Positions 49,746 through 58,238 of a stretch of DNA of 64,000 nt are shown one piece after another (the stretch's first letter is position 1; each line of letters begins with the position of its first letter). Origin of the DNA: Paracidovorax cattleyae (lineage in GTDB: Bacteria; Pseudomonadota; Gammaproteobacteria; Burkholderiales; Burkholderiaceae_C). The position numbers were made by a program, and so were the translations under genes. The notes below the pieces were generated by a model. The model was not told the origin of the DNA. It searched no databases and saw nothing but the letters and a program-made list of their open reading frames with translations. Where the stretch lies: positions 1 through 64,000 of the forward strand of contig NZ_FNJL01000027.1 of the NCBI RefSeq assembly GCF_900104515.1, in the 5' to 3' direction.

Positions 49746-51281
49746 TCACTTCCAGCGGGCCTGCGCGAAGCGCGGCAGCTCGTCGGGCCAGGCGTCGAAG
49801 GCCAGGTCCTTCGTGAAGGCGTAGTTGGTCGAGTACGAGAAGATCGGCGCCCACATCGCCTCCTTGGTGATGCGCTCCAGCGCCTGGCCGTACTTGGCGA
49901 GGCGGTCGGTCTTGTCGGTGCTGCTGTCGGCGGTCTGCAGCAGGGCGATGGTCTGCGGGTCCTTGGCCGTGTCGTCCGGCCCGCCCTTGAAGAAGTTGCC
50001 CACGAAAGCGGAGGCATCGCTGATGGAGTACGAGCCCCAGGCCTGGAAGGTGAGCGGAGCGCGGCCGGAGCGGACTTCGGTGCGCAGCGCCGGGTACTGC
50101 ACGAAATGCAGCCGGGCGCGGATGCCGACCTTGCGCAGGTCGCCGATCAGCGCCTCGGCATACTCGCGCTCGCGGTAGGCCCACAGGTCGGTGTCGAAGC
50201 CGTTGGCGTAGCCGGCCTGCGCCAGCAGTTCTTTGGCCTTGGCCGGGTTGTACTCGTAGCGCGCCACCTTGCTGGTCACGCAGCCCACCTGCATGCGGAA
50301 GCACGGCGCATACACGGGCTGGCTGCCGCCGCGCACCAGGCTGTCGGCGAAGCCCTTGCGGTTGATGGCGTAGTTCACGGCCTGGCGCACGCGCACGTCC
50401 TTGAAGGGCGCGGACTCGGGCGTGGTGCCCACGTTGTTGATGGTGACGAAGCCCAGGCGCATGGTCTCGCCGCTGAGCACCGACACCTGGGGCATGGTCG
50501 CCTTCATGGACTCGGCCTGGTCGGCCGGCACGCGCCAGATCCAGTCGATGGCGCCGGTCATGAGCTGGGCGACGCGGGCCTCGGGATCACGCACCACGAC
50601 GAACTTCACCGTGCCGATCAGCGGCTGGCCCACGGGGCTGTCCTTGAAATAGTCCGGGTTCTTGACCATGGTCACGCCCTGCCCCGGCACCACGGCCGTG
50701 ATCTTGTAGGGGCCGGTGCCGACGGGCGCCTTGCTGAAGCCTTCCAGGCCGACCTTCCTGAAGTAGGCCGCGGGATAGATGGGCGTGGGGCCGGCCAGGT
50801 ATTCGAGCGCGGCGGGAAACGGTGTCTTGAGCTGGATGCGTACCTGCAGCGGGCCCACGACCTCGACGTTCTTGATCCAGTCGGTGTTCTGGCGCGTGGC
50901 GATCTTGGCGTCCGGTCCGTTGACCACATTGAAGGTGAATGCCACGTCCTCGGCGCCCAGCGGATCCCCGTTGTGGAACTTCACGCCCGGGCGCAGCGTG
51001 ACAAGCAGCGCCGTGGGGGACTCCCACTTCCAGGCCGTGGCGAGCAGGGGCTTGTGCTCGCCGGTCCTGGGGTCGCGGTAGATCAGCGTGTCCCAGGCCA
51101 TGTTCGCCAGGATCACGCCCTCGCGCATGTTGTTGTGGTACGGGCTCACGTTCTCGACCTCGTTGTCCGAGGCATAGACCAGGGTGTCGTTGGCCTTGCC
51201 CGCATGGGCGCCGGTGGCGAGGAAGGCAGCGAACACGGCTGCACCGCCGCAACGCACCAGAGTGGGGGAAAGATGGCCCAT
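49746..51281 (-). CDS. Peptide ABC transporter binding protein (DppA/SBP_bac_5)
   Basis: A 511-residue periplasmic binding protein. The signal peptide VRCGGAAVFAAFLATGAHA is cleaved before GKANDTLVY. The SBP_bac_5 fold is shown by WDTLIYRDPRTGEHKPLLA, PGVKFHNGDPLGAEDVAFT and VRQAVNYAINRKGFADSL. AGGAG nine bases upstream fixes the ATG at 51281. It is the first gene of the importer operon and is divergent from a LysR gene. Ligands may be dipeptides, glutathione or N-acyl amino acids; the M20 peptidase at the end of the operon supports an amide-containing ligand. Confidence 0.94.
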   Translation of the reverse strand: MGHLSPTLVRCGGAAVFAAFLATGAHAGKANDTLVYASDNEVENVSPYHNNMREGVILANMAWDTLIYRDPRTGEHKPLLATAWKWESPTALLVTLRPGVKFHNGDPLGAEDVAFTFNVVNGPDAKIATRQNTDWIKNVEVVGPLQVRIQLKTPFPAALEYLAGPTPIYPAAYFRKVGLEGFSKAPVGTGPYKITAVVPGQGVTMVKNPDYFKDSPVGQPLIGTVKFVVVRDPEARVAQLMTGAIDWIWRVPADQAESMKATMPQVSVLSGETMRLGFVTINNVGTTPESAPFKDVRVRQAVNYAINRKGFADSLVRGGSQPVYAPCFRMQVGCVTSKVARYEYNPAKAKELLAQAGYANGFDTDLWAYREREYAEALIGDLRKVGIRARLHFVQYPALRTEVRSGRAPLTFQAWGSYSISDASAFVGNFFKGGPDDTAKDPQTIALLQTADSSTDKTDRLAKYGQALERITKEAMWAPIFSYSTNYAFTKDLAFDAWPDELPRFAQARWK

Positions 51282-51316
51282 TTCGGAAACTCCTTCGTCA
51301 GACAAGCAACGGAACG

Positions 51317-51343
51317 TGTGTCGAGGAGCAAGAATGGGACACA
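51317..51343. promoter_or_regulatory. Inverted repeat in the divergent lysR/peptide-operon region
   Basis: TGTGTC and GACACA are separated by 15 bases in the 192-base divergent gap, 36 bases upstream of the binding-protein start. The spacing fits a LysR-type site. Assignment is by position only. Confidence 0.4.
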
Positions 51344-51473
51344 AAGGCCGTTCGCACTATTACCGTTTTCGCAGCCCGGCGATGCCGTTCCGGCAACGGA
51401 GCGTCCCTGCGCGCACCACCGCCGGGAAAGCTCCGCCGGCTTGCTGGCACGGTGCGTGCAACCATGCCGGGCC

Positions 51474-52409
51474 ATGAACCGCTCCCCGCTCATCGCACGC
51501 CAGTTGCAGGACACGGCGCTGCGCTACTTCCTGGAGGTCGTGCGCTGCGGCTCCATCAGCGAGGCGTCGGCGCGGCTGTCCGTGGCGGGCTCGGCCATCA
51601 GCCGCCAGATCGCCCACCTGGAGGACGTGCTGGGCGCGGCCCTGTTCGAGCGCCATGCGCGCGGCATGGTGCCCAGCTCGGCGGGCGAACTGCTGGCCAC
51701 GCACGCCCTCAAGTCCGCGCACGATGCCGAGCGCGTGGTGCAAGAGATCCAGTCGCTGCAGGGCATGCGGCGTGGGCGCGTGCGCATCGCATCGGCCGAG
51801 GGCTTCGCCATGGAGTTCCTGCCGCGGCTCATCAGCGACTTCCACCGGCAGCACCCGGGCGTGCAGTTCCACCTGAGCGTGCATGCGCCGGGTGAATGCA
51901 CGCGGCGTGTGCTGCTCAGCGACGCGGACATCGGCATCGTGATGAGCCGCCACACCGAGAAGGACATCAAGGTCGAGCACCTGCAGCCTTCGCCGGTGGG
52001 GGCCGCCATGCGCCAAGGGCATCCGCTGTCGCGCTTCCGGCAGATCAGCCTGTCGCAACTGCTGGCCTACCCCATCGCCCTGCCCGAAGCCGACACCACC
52101 GTGCGCCAGCTGTTCGACATCGCCTGCAGCCGCCAGCGCCTGGCGGTGGAGCCGGTGCTGACGAGCAACTACATCAGCGCGCTGTTCGGCTTCCTGCGCC
52201 ACCGCGAGGATGGGGTGACCATCTGCGGCGAGATCTCCGGCCGCAACCAGGTGGACCGGGGCGAACTGGCCTTCGTGCGACTGCGCGACAAGGGGCTGGA
52301 CTTGCGCAACATCGAGGTGCAGACGCTCATCGGCCGCACCCAGCCCAAGGCCGTGCAGGCCTTCCTGGAGCACCTGCGCCAGGGGCTGGGCGGGACCGGG
52401 CTGCGTTGA
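51474..52409 (+). CDS. LysR-family transcriptional regulator
   Basis: A 311-residue LysR regulator with the helix-turn-helix in RYFLEVVRCGSISEASARL, SVAGSAISRQIAHLEDVLG and ALFERHARGMVPSSAG. The effector domain covers about residues 98-305. The long reading frame upstream is not used: ATG at 51474 is followed directly by the DNA-binding domain. It is divergent from the peptide importer operon and probably controls it. It converges on the HMG-CoA lyase gene, with 34 bases between the stops. Confidence 0.93.
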   Translation: MNRSPLIARQLQDTALRYFLEVVRCGSISEASARLSVAGSAISRQIAHLEDVLGAALFERHARGMVPSSAGELLATHALKSAHDAERVVQEIQSLQGMRRGRVRIASAEGFAMEFLPRLISDFHRQHPGVQFHLSVHAPGECTRRVLLSDADIGIVMSRHTEKDIKVEHLQPSPVGAAMRQGHPLSRFRQISLSQLLAYPIALPEADTTVRQLFDIACSRQRLAVEPVLTSNYISALFGFLRHREDGVTICGEISGRNQVDRGELAFVRLRDKGLDLRNIEVQTLIGRTQPKAVQAFLEHLRQGLGGTGLR

Positions 52410-52443
52410 GCGGCGCCAGCGGACCGCGCTCCATCCGGCGGGC

Positions 52444-53355
52444 TCAGCCGGCGCGCTTGTTGAGCAGCGCCGTGGCCGCGCGCGAATTCGGCTTGCGGCC
52501 GAGGAAGTCGCTGATGTAGGCGCCCGCATCGACCAGGGCATCCAGGTCGATGCCCGTCTCGATGCCCATGCCGTGCAGCATGTACACCACGTCCTCGGTG
52601 GCCACGTTGCCCGTGGCCCCCTTGGCGTAGGGGCAGCCGCCCAGGCCCGCCACCGACGTGTCGAACTGCCAGATGCCCATCTCCAGCGCGGCCAGCGTGT
52701 TGGCGAGCGCCTGGCCGTAGGTGTCGTGGAAGTGGCCGGAAACATCGTCCACGGCATAGTGCGCGAGCGTCGCCTCGATGGCGCGCTGCACCTTGTGCGG
52801 GGTGCCCACGCCGATGGTGTCCGCCACGCCGATGTGCTGTACGCCGATGCCCTTCATGAGCCCGGCCAGGTAGCCCACGCGCTCCGGCGCCACCTCGCCT
52901 TCGTAGGGGCAGCCCACGGTGCAGCTCATCGCCCCGCGCACATGGATGCCCGCGGCGCGTGCGGCTTCCACCACCGGGGCGAACCGCTCGATGCTCTCGG
53001 CGATGCTGCAGTTGATGTTCTTCTGGCTGAAGGCTTCGCTGGCGGAGCCGAACACCACGATCTCGTCGGGCCGGTCCAGCACGGCCGCCTCGTAGCCTTT
53101 CAGGTTGGGCGTCAGCACCGAATAGCGCACGCCCGGACGCCGCTCGATGCCGGCCATCACCTCATGGTTGTCCGCCATCTGCGGCACCCACTTGGGCGAG
53201 ACATAGCTCGTGACCTCGATCTCGGTCAGCCCGGCCGCCTGCAGCCGGTGCACGAGACCGATCTTGACGCTGGCCGGCACGGGGGATTTCTCGTTCTGCA
53301 GCCCGTCGCGCGGGCCGACGTCCACGAGCTTGGCGCGGGTGGGAAGGGATGGCAT
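52444..53355 (-). CDS. liuE: Hydroxymethylglutaryl-CoA lyase
   Basis: A 303-residue TIM-barrel lyase that splits HMG-CoA into acetoacetate and acetyl-CoA, the last step of leucine and isovalerate degradation. VDVGPRDGLQNEKSPVPAS carries the catalytic Arg-Asp, SGHFHDTYGQALANTLAAL the metal-binding His pair, and GLGGCPYAKGATGNVATEDV the active-site Cys loop. It is the last gene of the minus-strand liu-type operon, 75 bases after the GhrA-like reductase gene. The name mvaB is also used. Confidence 0.95.
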   Translation of the reverse strand: MPSLPTRAKLVDVGPRDGLQNEKSPVPASVKIGLVHRLQAAGLTEIEVTSYVSPKWVPQMADNHEVMAGIERRPGVRYSVLTPNLKGYEAAVLDRPDEIVVFGSASEAFSQKNINCSIAESIERFAPVVEAARAAGIHVRGAMSCTVGCPYEGEVAPERVGYLAGLMKGIGVQHIGVADTIGVGTPHKVQRAIEATLAHYAVDDVSGHFHDTYGQALANTLAALEMGIWQFDTSVAGLGGCPYAKGATGNVATEDVVYMLHGMGIETGIDLDALVDAGAYISDFLGRKPNSRAATALLNKRAG

Positions 53356-53430
53356 GGTTGGGTCCTCGAATGCGAATGGAAATTCAAGCAGGGGTAAGGC
53401 GTGCAGCGCCCCAGGGCAGGGGCATGCCCA

Positions 53431-54357
53431 TCAGTAACCGCGTGCGGCATCGACCTCGCCCGACACCGACAACTCGCCCCGGTGCAGGGCGGCGATCTTG
53501 CGCGCGATCTGGGCGATGCTTTCCGCACGCAGCGTGCGCGCCGAGGTATGGGGCGTGACGGTGACGCGCGGATGGCTCCAGAACGGATGGCCCGCCGGCA
53601 GCGGCTCGGTGCGGAAGACGTCCAGCGTGGCACCGGCGAGATGGCCGCTGTCCAGCAGGGGCAGCAGGTCCTCTTCCACCAGATGCGCTCCCCGCGCCAC
53701 GTTGATCACGCAGCCTCCCGGGAGCAGGCGCGAAAGCGTCTCCCGGCGCAGGATGCCCGTAGTGTCGGGTGTGAGGGGCAGCAGGTTCACCAGCACGCGG
53801 CTCGCCGCCAGGAAATCCTGCAGCCCGTCGGCTCCGTGGAAGGTGCGCACACCTTCGATGGCCTTGGGCGAGCGGCTCCAGCCCTGCACCGGGAACTCGA
53901 AATGCGCCACGGCGCGCGCCACGCGCTCGCCCAGCACGCCCAGCCCCATGACACCGACGGGAAAATCCTGCCGCAGCCGCGGCTTGCGGAAAGCCCAGCG
54001 GCCTTCGCGTTCCGCGGCCTCGTAGGCATCGAATTCGCGGAAATGGCGGATGACCGCATGGCAGACATATTCCGCCATCTGCACGGCCATGCCGGCGTCG
54101 TCGAGCCGCACGATGCGGCAGCCCTCGGGCACGCGCAGCTTCAGCAGCGCATCCACGCCCGCGCCGATATTGAACAGGGCCCGCAGCCGGGGCTGCTCGT
54201 CCAGGAACCGCTGGGGCGGTGCCCACACCACCGCGTAGTCGGCCTGGGGCGCTCCGGGCTCCCAGACCGTGATGCGGGCATCGGGCAGGGCAGCGCGCAG
54301 GCCTTCCAGCCAGGGCGCGGGCGGCGTATCGGTACAGCAGAAGAGGATGTCGGTCAT
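53431..54357 (-). CDS. ghrA: Glyoxylate/hydroxypyruvate reductase A-like dehydrogenase
   Basis: A 308-residue D-2-hydroxyacid dehydrogenase close in length to E. coli GhrA (312). The Rossmann motif is GVMGLGVLGERVARAVAHF, the catalytic Arg is in INVARGAHLVEEDLL, and LDVFRTEPLPAGHPFW with VTVTPHTSA gives the Glu and His. It reduces glyoxylate or hydroxypyruvate with NADPH. Its place between HMG-CoA lyase and the carboxylase alpha subunit is not explained by leucine degradation; it may act on a related 2-oxo acid or simply be a passenger. The gap to the carboxylase gene is 60 bases. Confidence 0.88.
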   Translation of the reverse strand: MTDILFCCTDTPPAPWLEGLRAALPDARITVWEPGAPQADYAVVWAPPQRFLDEQPRLRALFNIGAGVDALLKLRVPEGCRIVRLDDAGMAVQMAEYVCHAVIRHFREFDAYEAAEREGRWAFRKPRLRQDFPVGVMGLGVLGERVARAVAHFEFPVQGWSRSPKAIEGVRTFHGADGLQDFLAASRVLVNLLPLTPDTTGILRRETLSRLLPGGCVINVARGAHLVEEDLLPLLDSGHLAGATLDVFRTEPLPAGHPFWSHPRVTVTPHTSARTLRAESIAQIARKIAALHRGELSVSGEVDAARGY

Positions 54358-54417
54358 TCCACGGAGCCTATCGCAGAGGACATGGTCCGCGCTGTCACAC
54401 AGGCTTTCGGCGCACCG

Positions 54418-56451
54418 TCATGCCGCCGCGGCCAGGCGCAGCAATTCGGCCCCTTCGGTGACCTGGTCTCCGGGTGCATAGAGCAGTTCCTCGACCATGC
54501 CATCGGCAGGCGCGGCGATCGTGTGCTCCATCTTCATCGCCTCCATCACGGCCAGGGCCTGCCCCTTGGCCACGCGGTCGCCCGCGCGCACCGCGAAGGA
54601 CACCACCTTGCCGGGCATCGGGGCGGTGAGCCGGCCGCCCTCGGCCTGCGCCTCCCCCGCATGGGCCAGCCGGTCGATGACCGTGAGCTGCGCGGCGCCG
54701 CGCGGCATGAAGACGTGGCGCGACTCCCCTCGGGCATGCACCGTGGCCCGCGTGCGCTCGCCGGCGAAGGACAGCTCGATGGTGCCACCCTCCCCTTCCT
54801 GCTCGCCGGCGCGCCCGAAAACGAGAGGCCCCTCGGCCAGCACGGTCCCGCCGGCCTCCACCCGGAGCCGATGGGCCTCGCCGGGCAGGTAGGCGAGCGT
54901 CGCGGAGGCCGGCTGCCCGGCGCATTCCACCTCGAAGCGCCGGCGGCTGTCCCCCCATCCCTGCCAGCCGTCCCGGCGCCCGAACGGATCGCCCGGCTGC
55001 TCGGCGGCCTGTTCGGCCAGCAGCGCATGGGCCACGGTCGCGGCCAGTGCCAGGGGCAGCGGGACCGGCGACTGGTGGAAGAGCACCGCCTGCTCGCGCT
55101 GGATGAGCGCGGTGTCCAGGCGGGCCTGCGAGAAGGACCCGGTGCGCAGCACATGCCGCAGGAACTGCACGTTCGTCGCCAGCCCCACGATGTGCATGCG
55201 CGACAGCGCTTCATCCAGCCGCGCCAGTGCCTGCTCGCGCGTGTCGCCATGCACGATGAGCTTGGCGATCATCGAGTCGTAGAACGGGCTGATCGCATCG
55301 CCCTCGCGCACCCCGGCATCGATGCGCACCGTGCCGCGCTCGAAATGCGTGCAGGGGCCATGGCGATAGACGGCCAGCCGGCCGGTGGCGGGCAGGAACT
55401 GGTTGTCCGGGTTCTCCGCGCAGATCCGCGCCTCGATCGCATGGCCGGAAATGCGCAGCTGATCCTGGGCCAGCGGCAGCGGCTCGCCCGCGGCCACCCG
55501 CAATTGCCACTCCACGAGATCCTGGCCGGTGATCGCCTCCGTCACCGGGTGCTCCACCTGCAGCCGCGTGTTCATTTCCATGAAGAAGAAATCCATCGCG
55601 CCGCCCTCGCGCTGCTCGACGATGAATTCCACGGTACCGGCCCCCACGTAGCCCACGGCCCGCGCCGCGGCGACCGCAGCCTGCCCCATGCGCGCCCGCA
55701 TCTCCCCGGTCATGCCCGGTGCGGGCGCCTCCTCCAGCACCTTCTGGTGGCGGCGCTGCACGGAGCAGTCGCGCTCGAAGAGGTACACGCAACCGCCGTG
55801 CGTGTCGCCGAACACCTGGATCTCGATATGGCGCGGGCGCTGCACGTATTTCTCGATCAGCACCGCGTCGTCGCCGAAGCTGTTGATCGCCTCGCGCTTG
55901 CACGACTCCAGCGCCCCCGCGAAATCGGCGGCCTTCTCCACCGCCCGCATGCCCTTGCCGCCGCCCCCGGCGCTGGCCTTGATGAGCACCGGGTAGCCGA
56001 TGCGGTCGGCCTCGCGCTGCAGCAGCGCCGGATCCTGGTCTGCGCCGTGGTAGCCCGGAACCAGCGGCACACCGGCTTTCTCCATCAGCTGTTTGGACTC
56101 GGCCTTGAGGCCCATGGCCTGGATGGCCGAGGGCGGAGGGCCGATGAAGACGAGCCCCGCGTCCCCGCAGGCCTGCGCGAACTCCTCGTTCTCCGACAGG
56201 AAGCCGTAGCCCGGATGGATGGCCTGGGCCCCCGTGTGGCGCGCCGCCTCGATGATGCGCTCCCAGCGCAGGTAGCTCTCCTGCGGGGCACTGCCGCCGA
56301 TGTGCACCGCTTCGTCGCAGGCTGCCACGTGCCGGGCAGAGGCATCGGCATCGGAATACACGGCCACGGTCTTCACGCCCATGCGGCGCGCGGTGGCGGC
56401 CACCCGGCAGGCGATTTCTCCGCGGTTGGCGATGAGGATCTTTTCAAACAT
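54418..56451 (-). CDS. liuD: Methylcrotonyl-CoA carboxylase alpha (biotin carboxylase) subunit
   Basis: A 677-residue biotin-dependent carboxylase subunit. The biotin carboxylase domain (1 to about 450) begins FEKILIANRGEIACRV and contains the ATP-grasp loop SAGGGGKGMR and FMEMNTRLQVEHPVTE. The C-terminal biotinyl domain carries VMEAMKMEHT, whose Lys (near residue 640) is biotinylated. The neighbouring carboxyltransferase gene at 58239 makes methylcrotonyl-CoA the best substrate, though acetyl- or propionyl-CoA enzymes share this layout. The start region has an unusual structure: a 19-bp inverted repeat (56407-56479) brackets the start codon and overlaps the Shine-Dalgarno site. Confidence 0.93.
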   Translation of the reverse strand: MFEKILIANRGEIACRVAATARRMGVKTVAVYSDADASARHVAACDEAVHIGGSAPQESYLRWERIIEAARHTGAQAIHPGYGFLSENEEFAQACGDAGLVFIGPPPSAIQAMGLKAESKQLMEKAGVPLVPGYHGADQDPALLQREADRIGYPVLIKASAGGGGKGMRAVEKAADFAGALESCKREAINSFGDDAVLIEKYVQRPRHIEIQVFGDTHGGCVYLFERDCSVQRRHQKVLEEAPAPGMTGEMRARMGQAAVAAARAVGYVGAGTVEFIVEQREGGAMDFFFMEMNTRLQVEHPVTEAITGQDLVEWQLRVAAGEPLPLAQDQLRISGHAIEARICAENPDNQFLPATGRLAVYRHGPCTHFERGTVRIDAGVREGDAISPFYDSMIAKLIVHGDTREQALARLDEALSRMHIVGLATNVQFLRHVLRTGSFSQARLDTALIQREQAVLFHQSPVPLPLALAATVAHALLAEQAAEQPGDPFGRRDGWQGWGDSRRRFEVECAGQPASATLAYLPGEAHRLRVEAGGTVLAEGPLVFGRAGEQEGEGGTIELSFAGERTRATVHARGESRHVFMPRGAAQLTVIDRLAHAGEAQAEGGRLTAPMPGKVVSFAVRAGDRVAKGQALAVMEAMKMEHTIAAPADGMVEELLYAPGDQVTEGAELLRLAAAA

Positions 56452-56479
56452 GGGAGGCCTCCGCGGAGAAATCGCCTGC
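56407..56479 (-). promoter_or_regulatory. 19-bp inverted repeat bracketing the liuD start codon
   Basis: The sequence at 56461-56479 is the exact reverse complement of 56407-56425, which encodes codons 9-15 of liuD. In the mRNA this gives a 19-bp perfect stem with a 35-base loop holding the AUG; the stem overlaps part of the GGAGG ribosome-binding site. It could control translation initiation. The upstream arm looks like an inverted copy of coding sequence. Confidence 0.6.
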
Positions 56480-56566
56480 GCACGCTGCGCGTGCCATTCC
56501 ATTTGCAGAAACGCCTGTCTGGCAGGCGTTTTCACCGCGGTTGGCAATCAGTATCTTGTCAAACAT
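56444..56566 (-). pseudogene. Remnant 5' end of a second biotin-carboxylase gene, or 40-codon leader ORF
   Basis: An ATG at 56566 opens a 40-residue frame that begins MFDKILIANRGE, the conserved N-terminus of biotin carboxylases, and then diverges (NACQTGVSANG). Its DNA matches the liuD start for about 45 bases with a few changes. The frame ends in a TGA a few bases inside liuD, so its translation could be coupled to liuD. GGAG lies 12 bases upstream. It may be a relic of a deleted or recombined carboxylase gene, or a leader peptide. A hairpin (56509-56531) lies within it. Confidence 0.5.
56509..56531. terminator. Hairpin inside the liuD leader
   Basis: AAACGCCTG / CAGGCGTTT with a TCTGG loop makes a 9-bp perfect stem 58 bases upstream of the liuD start. 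A short U stretch is present on both strands. It could end the upstream transcript or act as an attenuator within the leader. Confidence 0.5.
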
Positions 56567-56644
56567 CTTTGCGTCTCACTCCAAAACCGGGCCGCCCGCG
56601 GCCCGTGCCGCGGACCCGCCCGCACTCGTCTCATGGCCGGGGCA

Positions 56645-57364
56645 TCAGGCCCTGGCCGCAGGCCGGGAAAAGAAAACAGAGAGCCGCCGCAGCACGGCGC
56701 GCAGGAACTTCAGCAGCACCACCAGCACCAGCACGGATAGCGCCACCATGCAGGCCAGGGCAATGCCGAAGGCCACCGGATGCTGCGTGGACAGCCAGAC
56801 CACCACCACGACCAGGCCGTCCTCGAAGAACGACAGCAGCCAGTTGGACACGGGCTCCGGCGACGTGTTGGCAGCGGCCCGCGCGGTCATCTTGGTGGCC
56901 AGCGCCGTGGCGGACAGCGAGCCACCCAGCAGGCCGGCAGCCAGCGCCATGCCGCCGTTGTCCGGGCCGAACACGCCGGCAGCCAGCAGGGCACCCGCGG
57001 GCACGCGGATCACGGCATGCACGGCATCCCACAGGCTGTCGAACCAGGGCACCTTGTCGGCAACGAACTCCACGCACAGCAGCAGCCCGCTCACCATCAG
57101 CACGACCGGATGCTGCAGCATGCGCAGCCCCTCCGGCAACGCCAGCCAGCCGGCCGCGCCCATGCCCCCGACCAGGAAAACCACCGCGTAGAGCCGGAAG
57201 CCGCTGGCCCAGCCCAGGGCCGCGGCCAGCGCCAGCAGGCCCGGCATGTCCAGCACGCCCGTGGCGCGGCGCGCCTGCTCCGCCACGGCCTGCGCCGTGC
57301 CCGCATCCACGTGCAGGCCGGCGGCGTGCAGCCACTGGACGATGTGCAGCCAGAGGGCATCCAT
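56645..57364 (-). CDS. DUF4126 domain-containing membrane protein
   Basis: A 239-residue protein with several membrane helices. The family signature is ALGWASGFRLYAVVFLVGGMG, followed by HPVVLMVSGLLLCVEFVADK and VPWFDSLWDAVHAVIRVPAG. The last 50 residues hold two more helices and a basic tail. The function of DUF4126 is unknown. It sits in the middle of the liu-type operon, 24 bases after the enoyl-CoA hydratase gene, a position often seen in beta-proteobacteria. A membrane role in transport is inferred only from topology. Confidence 0.85.
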   Translation of the reverse strand: MDALWLHIVQWLHAAGLHVDAGTAQAVAEQARRATGVLDMPGLLALAAALGWASGFRLYAVVFLVGGMGAAGWLALPEGLRMLQHPVVLMVSGLLLCVEFVADKVPWFDSLWDAVHAVIRVPAGALLAAGVFGPDNGGMALAAGLLGGSLSATALATKMTARAAANTSPEPVSNWLLSFFEDGLVVVVVWLSTQHPVAFGIALACMVALSVLVLVVLLKFLRAVLRRLSVFFSRPAARA

Positions 57365-57388
57365 GGCGGCGGGCCCGGGCGGGCAGGC

Positions 57389-58192
57389 TCAGCCCTGCGC
57401 CGGCAGCCACGCCGGCTTGCGTTTCTGCAGGAAGGCCTGGACGCCCTCGCGCCCTTCGCCGCTCGCCCGGATGTCCGCGATGGCGTCCACCGTCGAGGCG
57501 ATGAGTGCATCGTCGATGGGCCGCCCGGCGATGTCCCGCACCAGGCGCTTGCCCGCGGCCACCGCCTGCGGCCCGGCCGCGGCGATCGCCTGCAGGACGG
57601 CATCGAGCCTCTCGTCGAGCTGCTCGAAATCCACCACTTCGTGCACCAGCCCCACGCGCAGCGCCTCCAGCGCACCGAAGCGTTCGCCGGTCACGAAATA
57701 GCGGCGCGCGGCGCGCTCGCCCATGGCCCGCACCACATAGGGCCCGATGGTGGCGGGTATCAGTCCCAGCCGCACCTCGCTCAGGCAGAACGCGGCCGTG
57801 TCCACCGCCACTGCCACGTCGCAGGCGGCCACCAGCCCCAGGCCGCCGGCATACACATCGCCCTGGATGCGCGCGATGGTCGGCTTGGGGCAATCGTTGA
57901 GGGTGCGCAGCATCGCCGCCAGCCGGCCCGCGTCCGCGACGTTCTCCGCGCGCGAATAGTCGGCCATCCGGCGCATCCAGTTCAGGTCCGCGCCCGCGCA
58001 GAAGGCCGGGCCTTCCGCGGCGAGCACGATGGCGCGCACGTCCTCCTGCCGGCCCAGCGTCTCGAACGCGCGGGTCAGCTCGGCGATGACCTCGTCGCTG
58101 AACGCGTTGCGCACCTCCGGCCGTGCAAGGGTGACGCGCGCGATCGCTCCGGACTGGCCGATGTGCAGATGGCGGTATTCGGTGGTCGTCAT
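57389..58192 (-). CDS. liuC: Methylglutaconyl-CoA hydratase-like enoyl-CoA hydratase
   Basis: A 267-residue crotonase-fold enzyme. Oxyanion-hole segments are GPAFCAGADLNWMRRMADYS and RIQGDVYAGGLGLVAACDVA; SEVRLGLIPATIGPYVVRAM includes the expected catalytic region. GADLNWM followed by the ENVADA stretch resembles LiuC/AUH-type methylglutaconyl-CoA hydratases. It lies between the carboxylase beta subunit gene (46 bases) and the DUF4126 gene, consistent with the third step of leucine breakdown. Confidence 0.92.
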   Translation of the reverse strand: MTTTEYRHLHIGQSGAIARVTLARPEVRNAFSDEVIAELTRAFETLGRQEDVRAIVLAAEGPAFCAGADLNWMRRMADYSRAENVADAGRLAAMLRTLNDCPKPTIARIQGDVYAGGLGLVAACDVAVAVDTAAFCLSEVRLGLIPATIGPYVVRAMGERAARRYFVTGERFGALEALRVGLVHEVVDFEQLDERLDAVLQAIAAAGPQAVAAGKRLVRDIAGRPIDDALIASTVDAIADIRASGEGREGVQAFLQKRKPAWLPAQG

Positions 58193-58238
58193 GGTGGATT
58201 CCTCCTTGTGCTGTCAGGATGGGCGAGCCCGGGAGCGC

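Noticed and set aside
53401-57504. A long plus-strand open frame of about 1370 codons
   Set aside because: It runs antisense through ghrA, liuD and the DUF4126 gene and has composition typical of a shadow frame.
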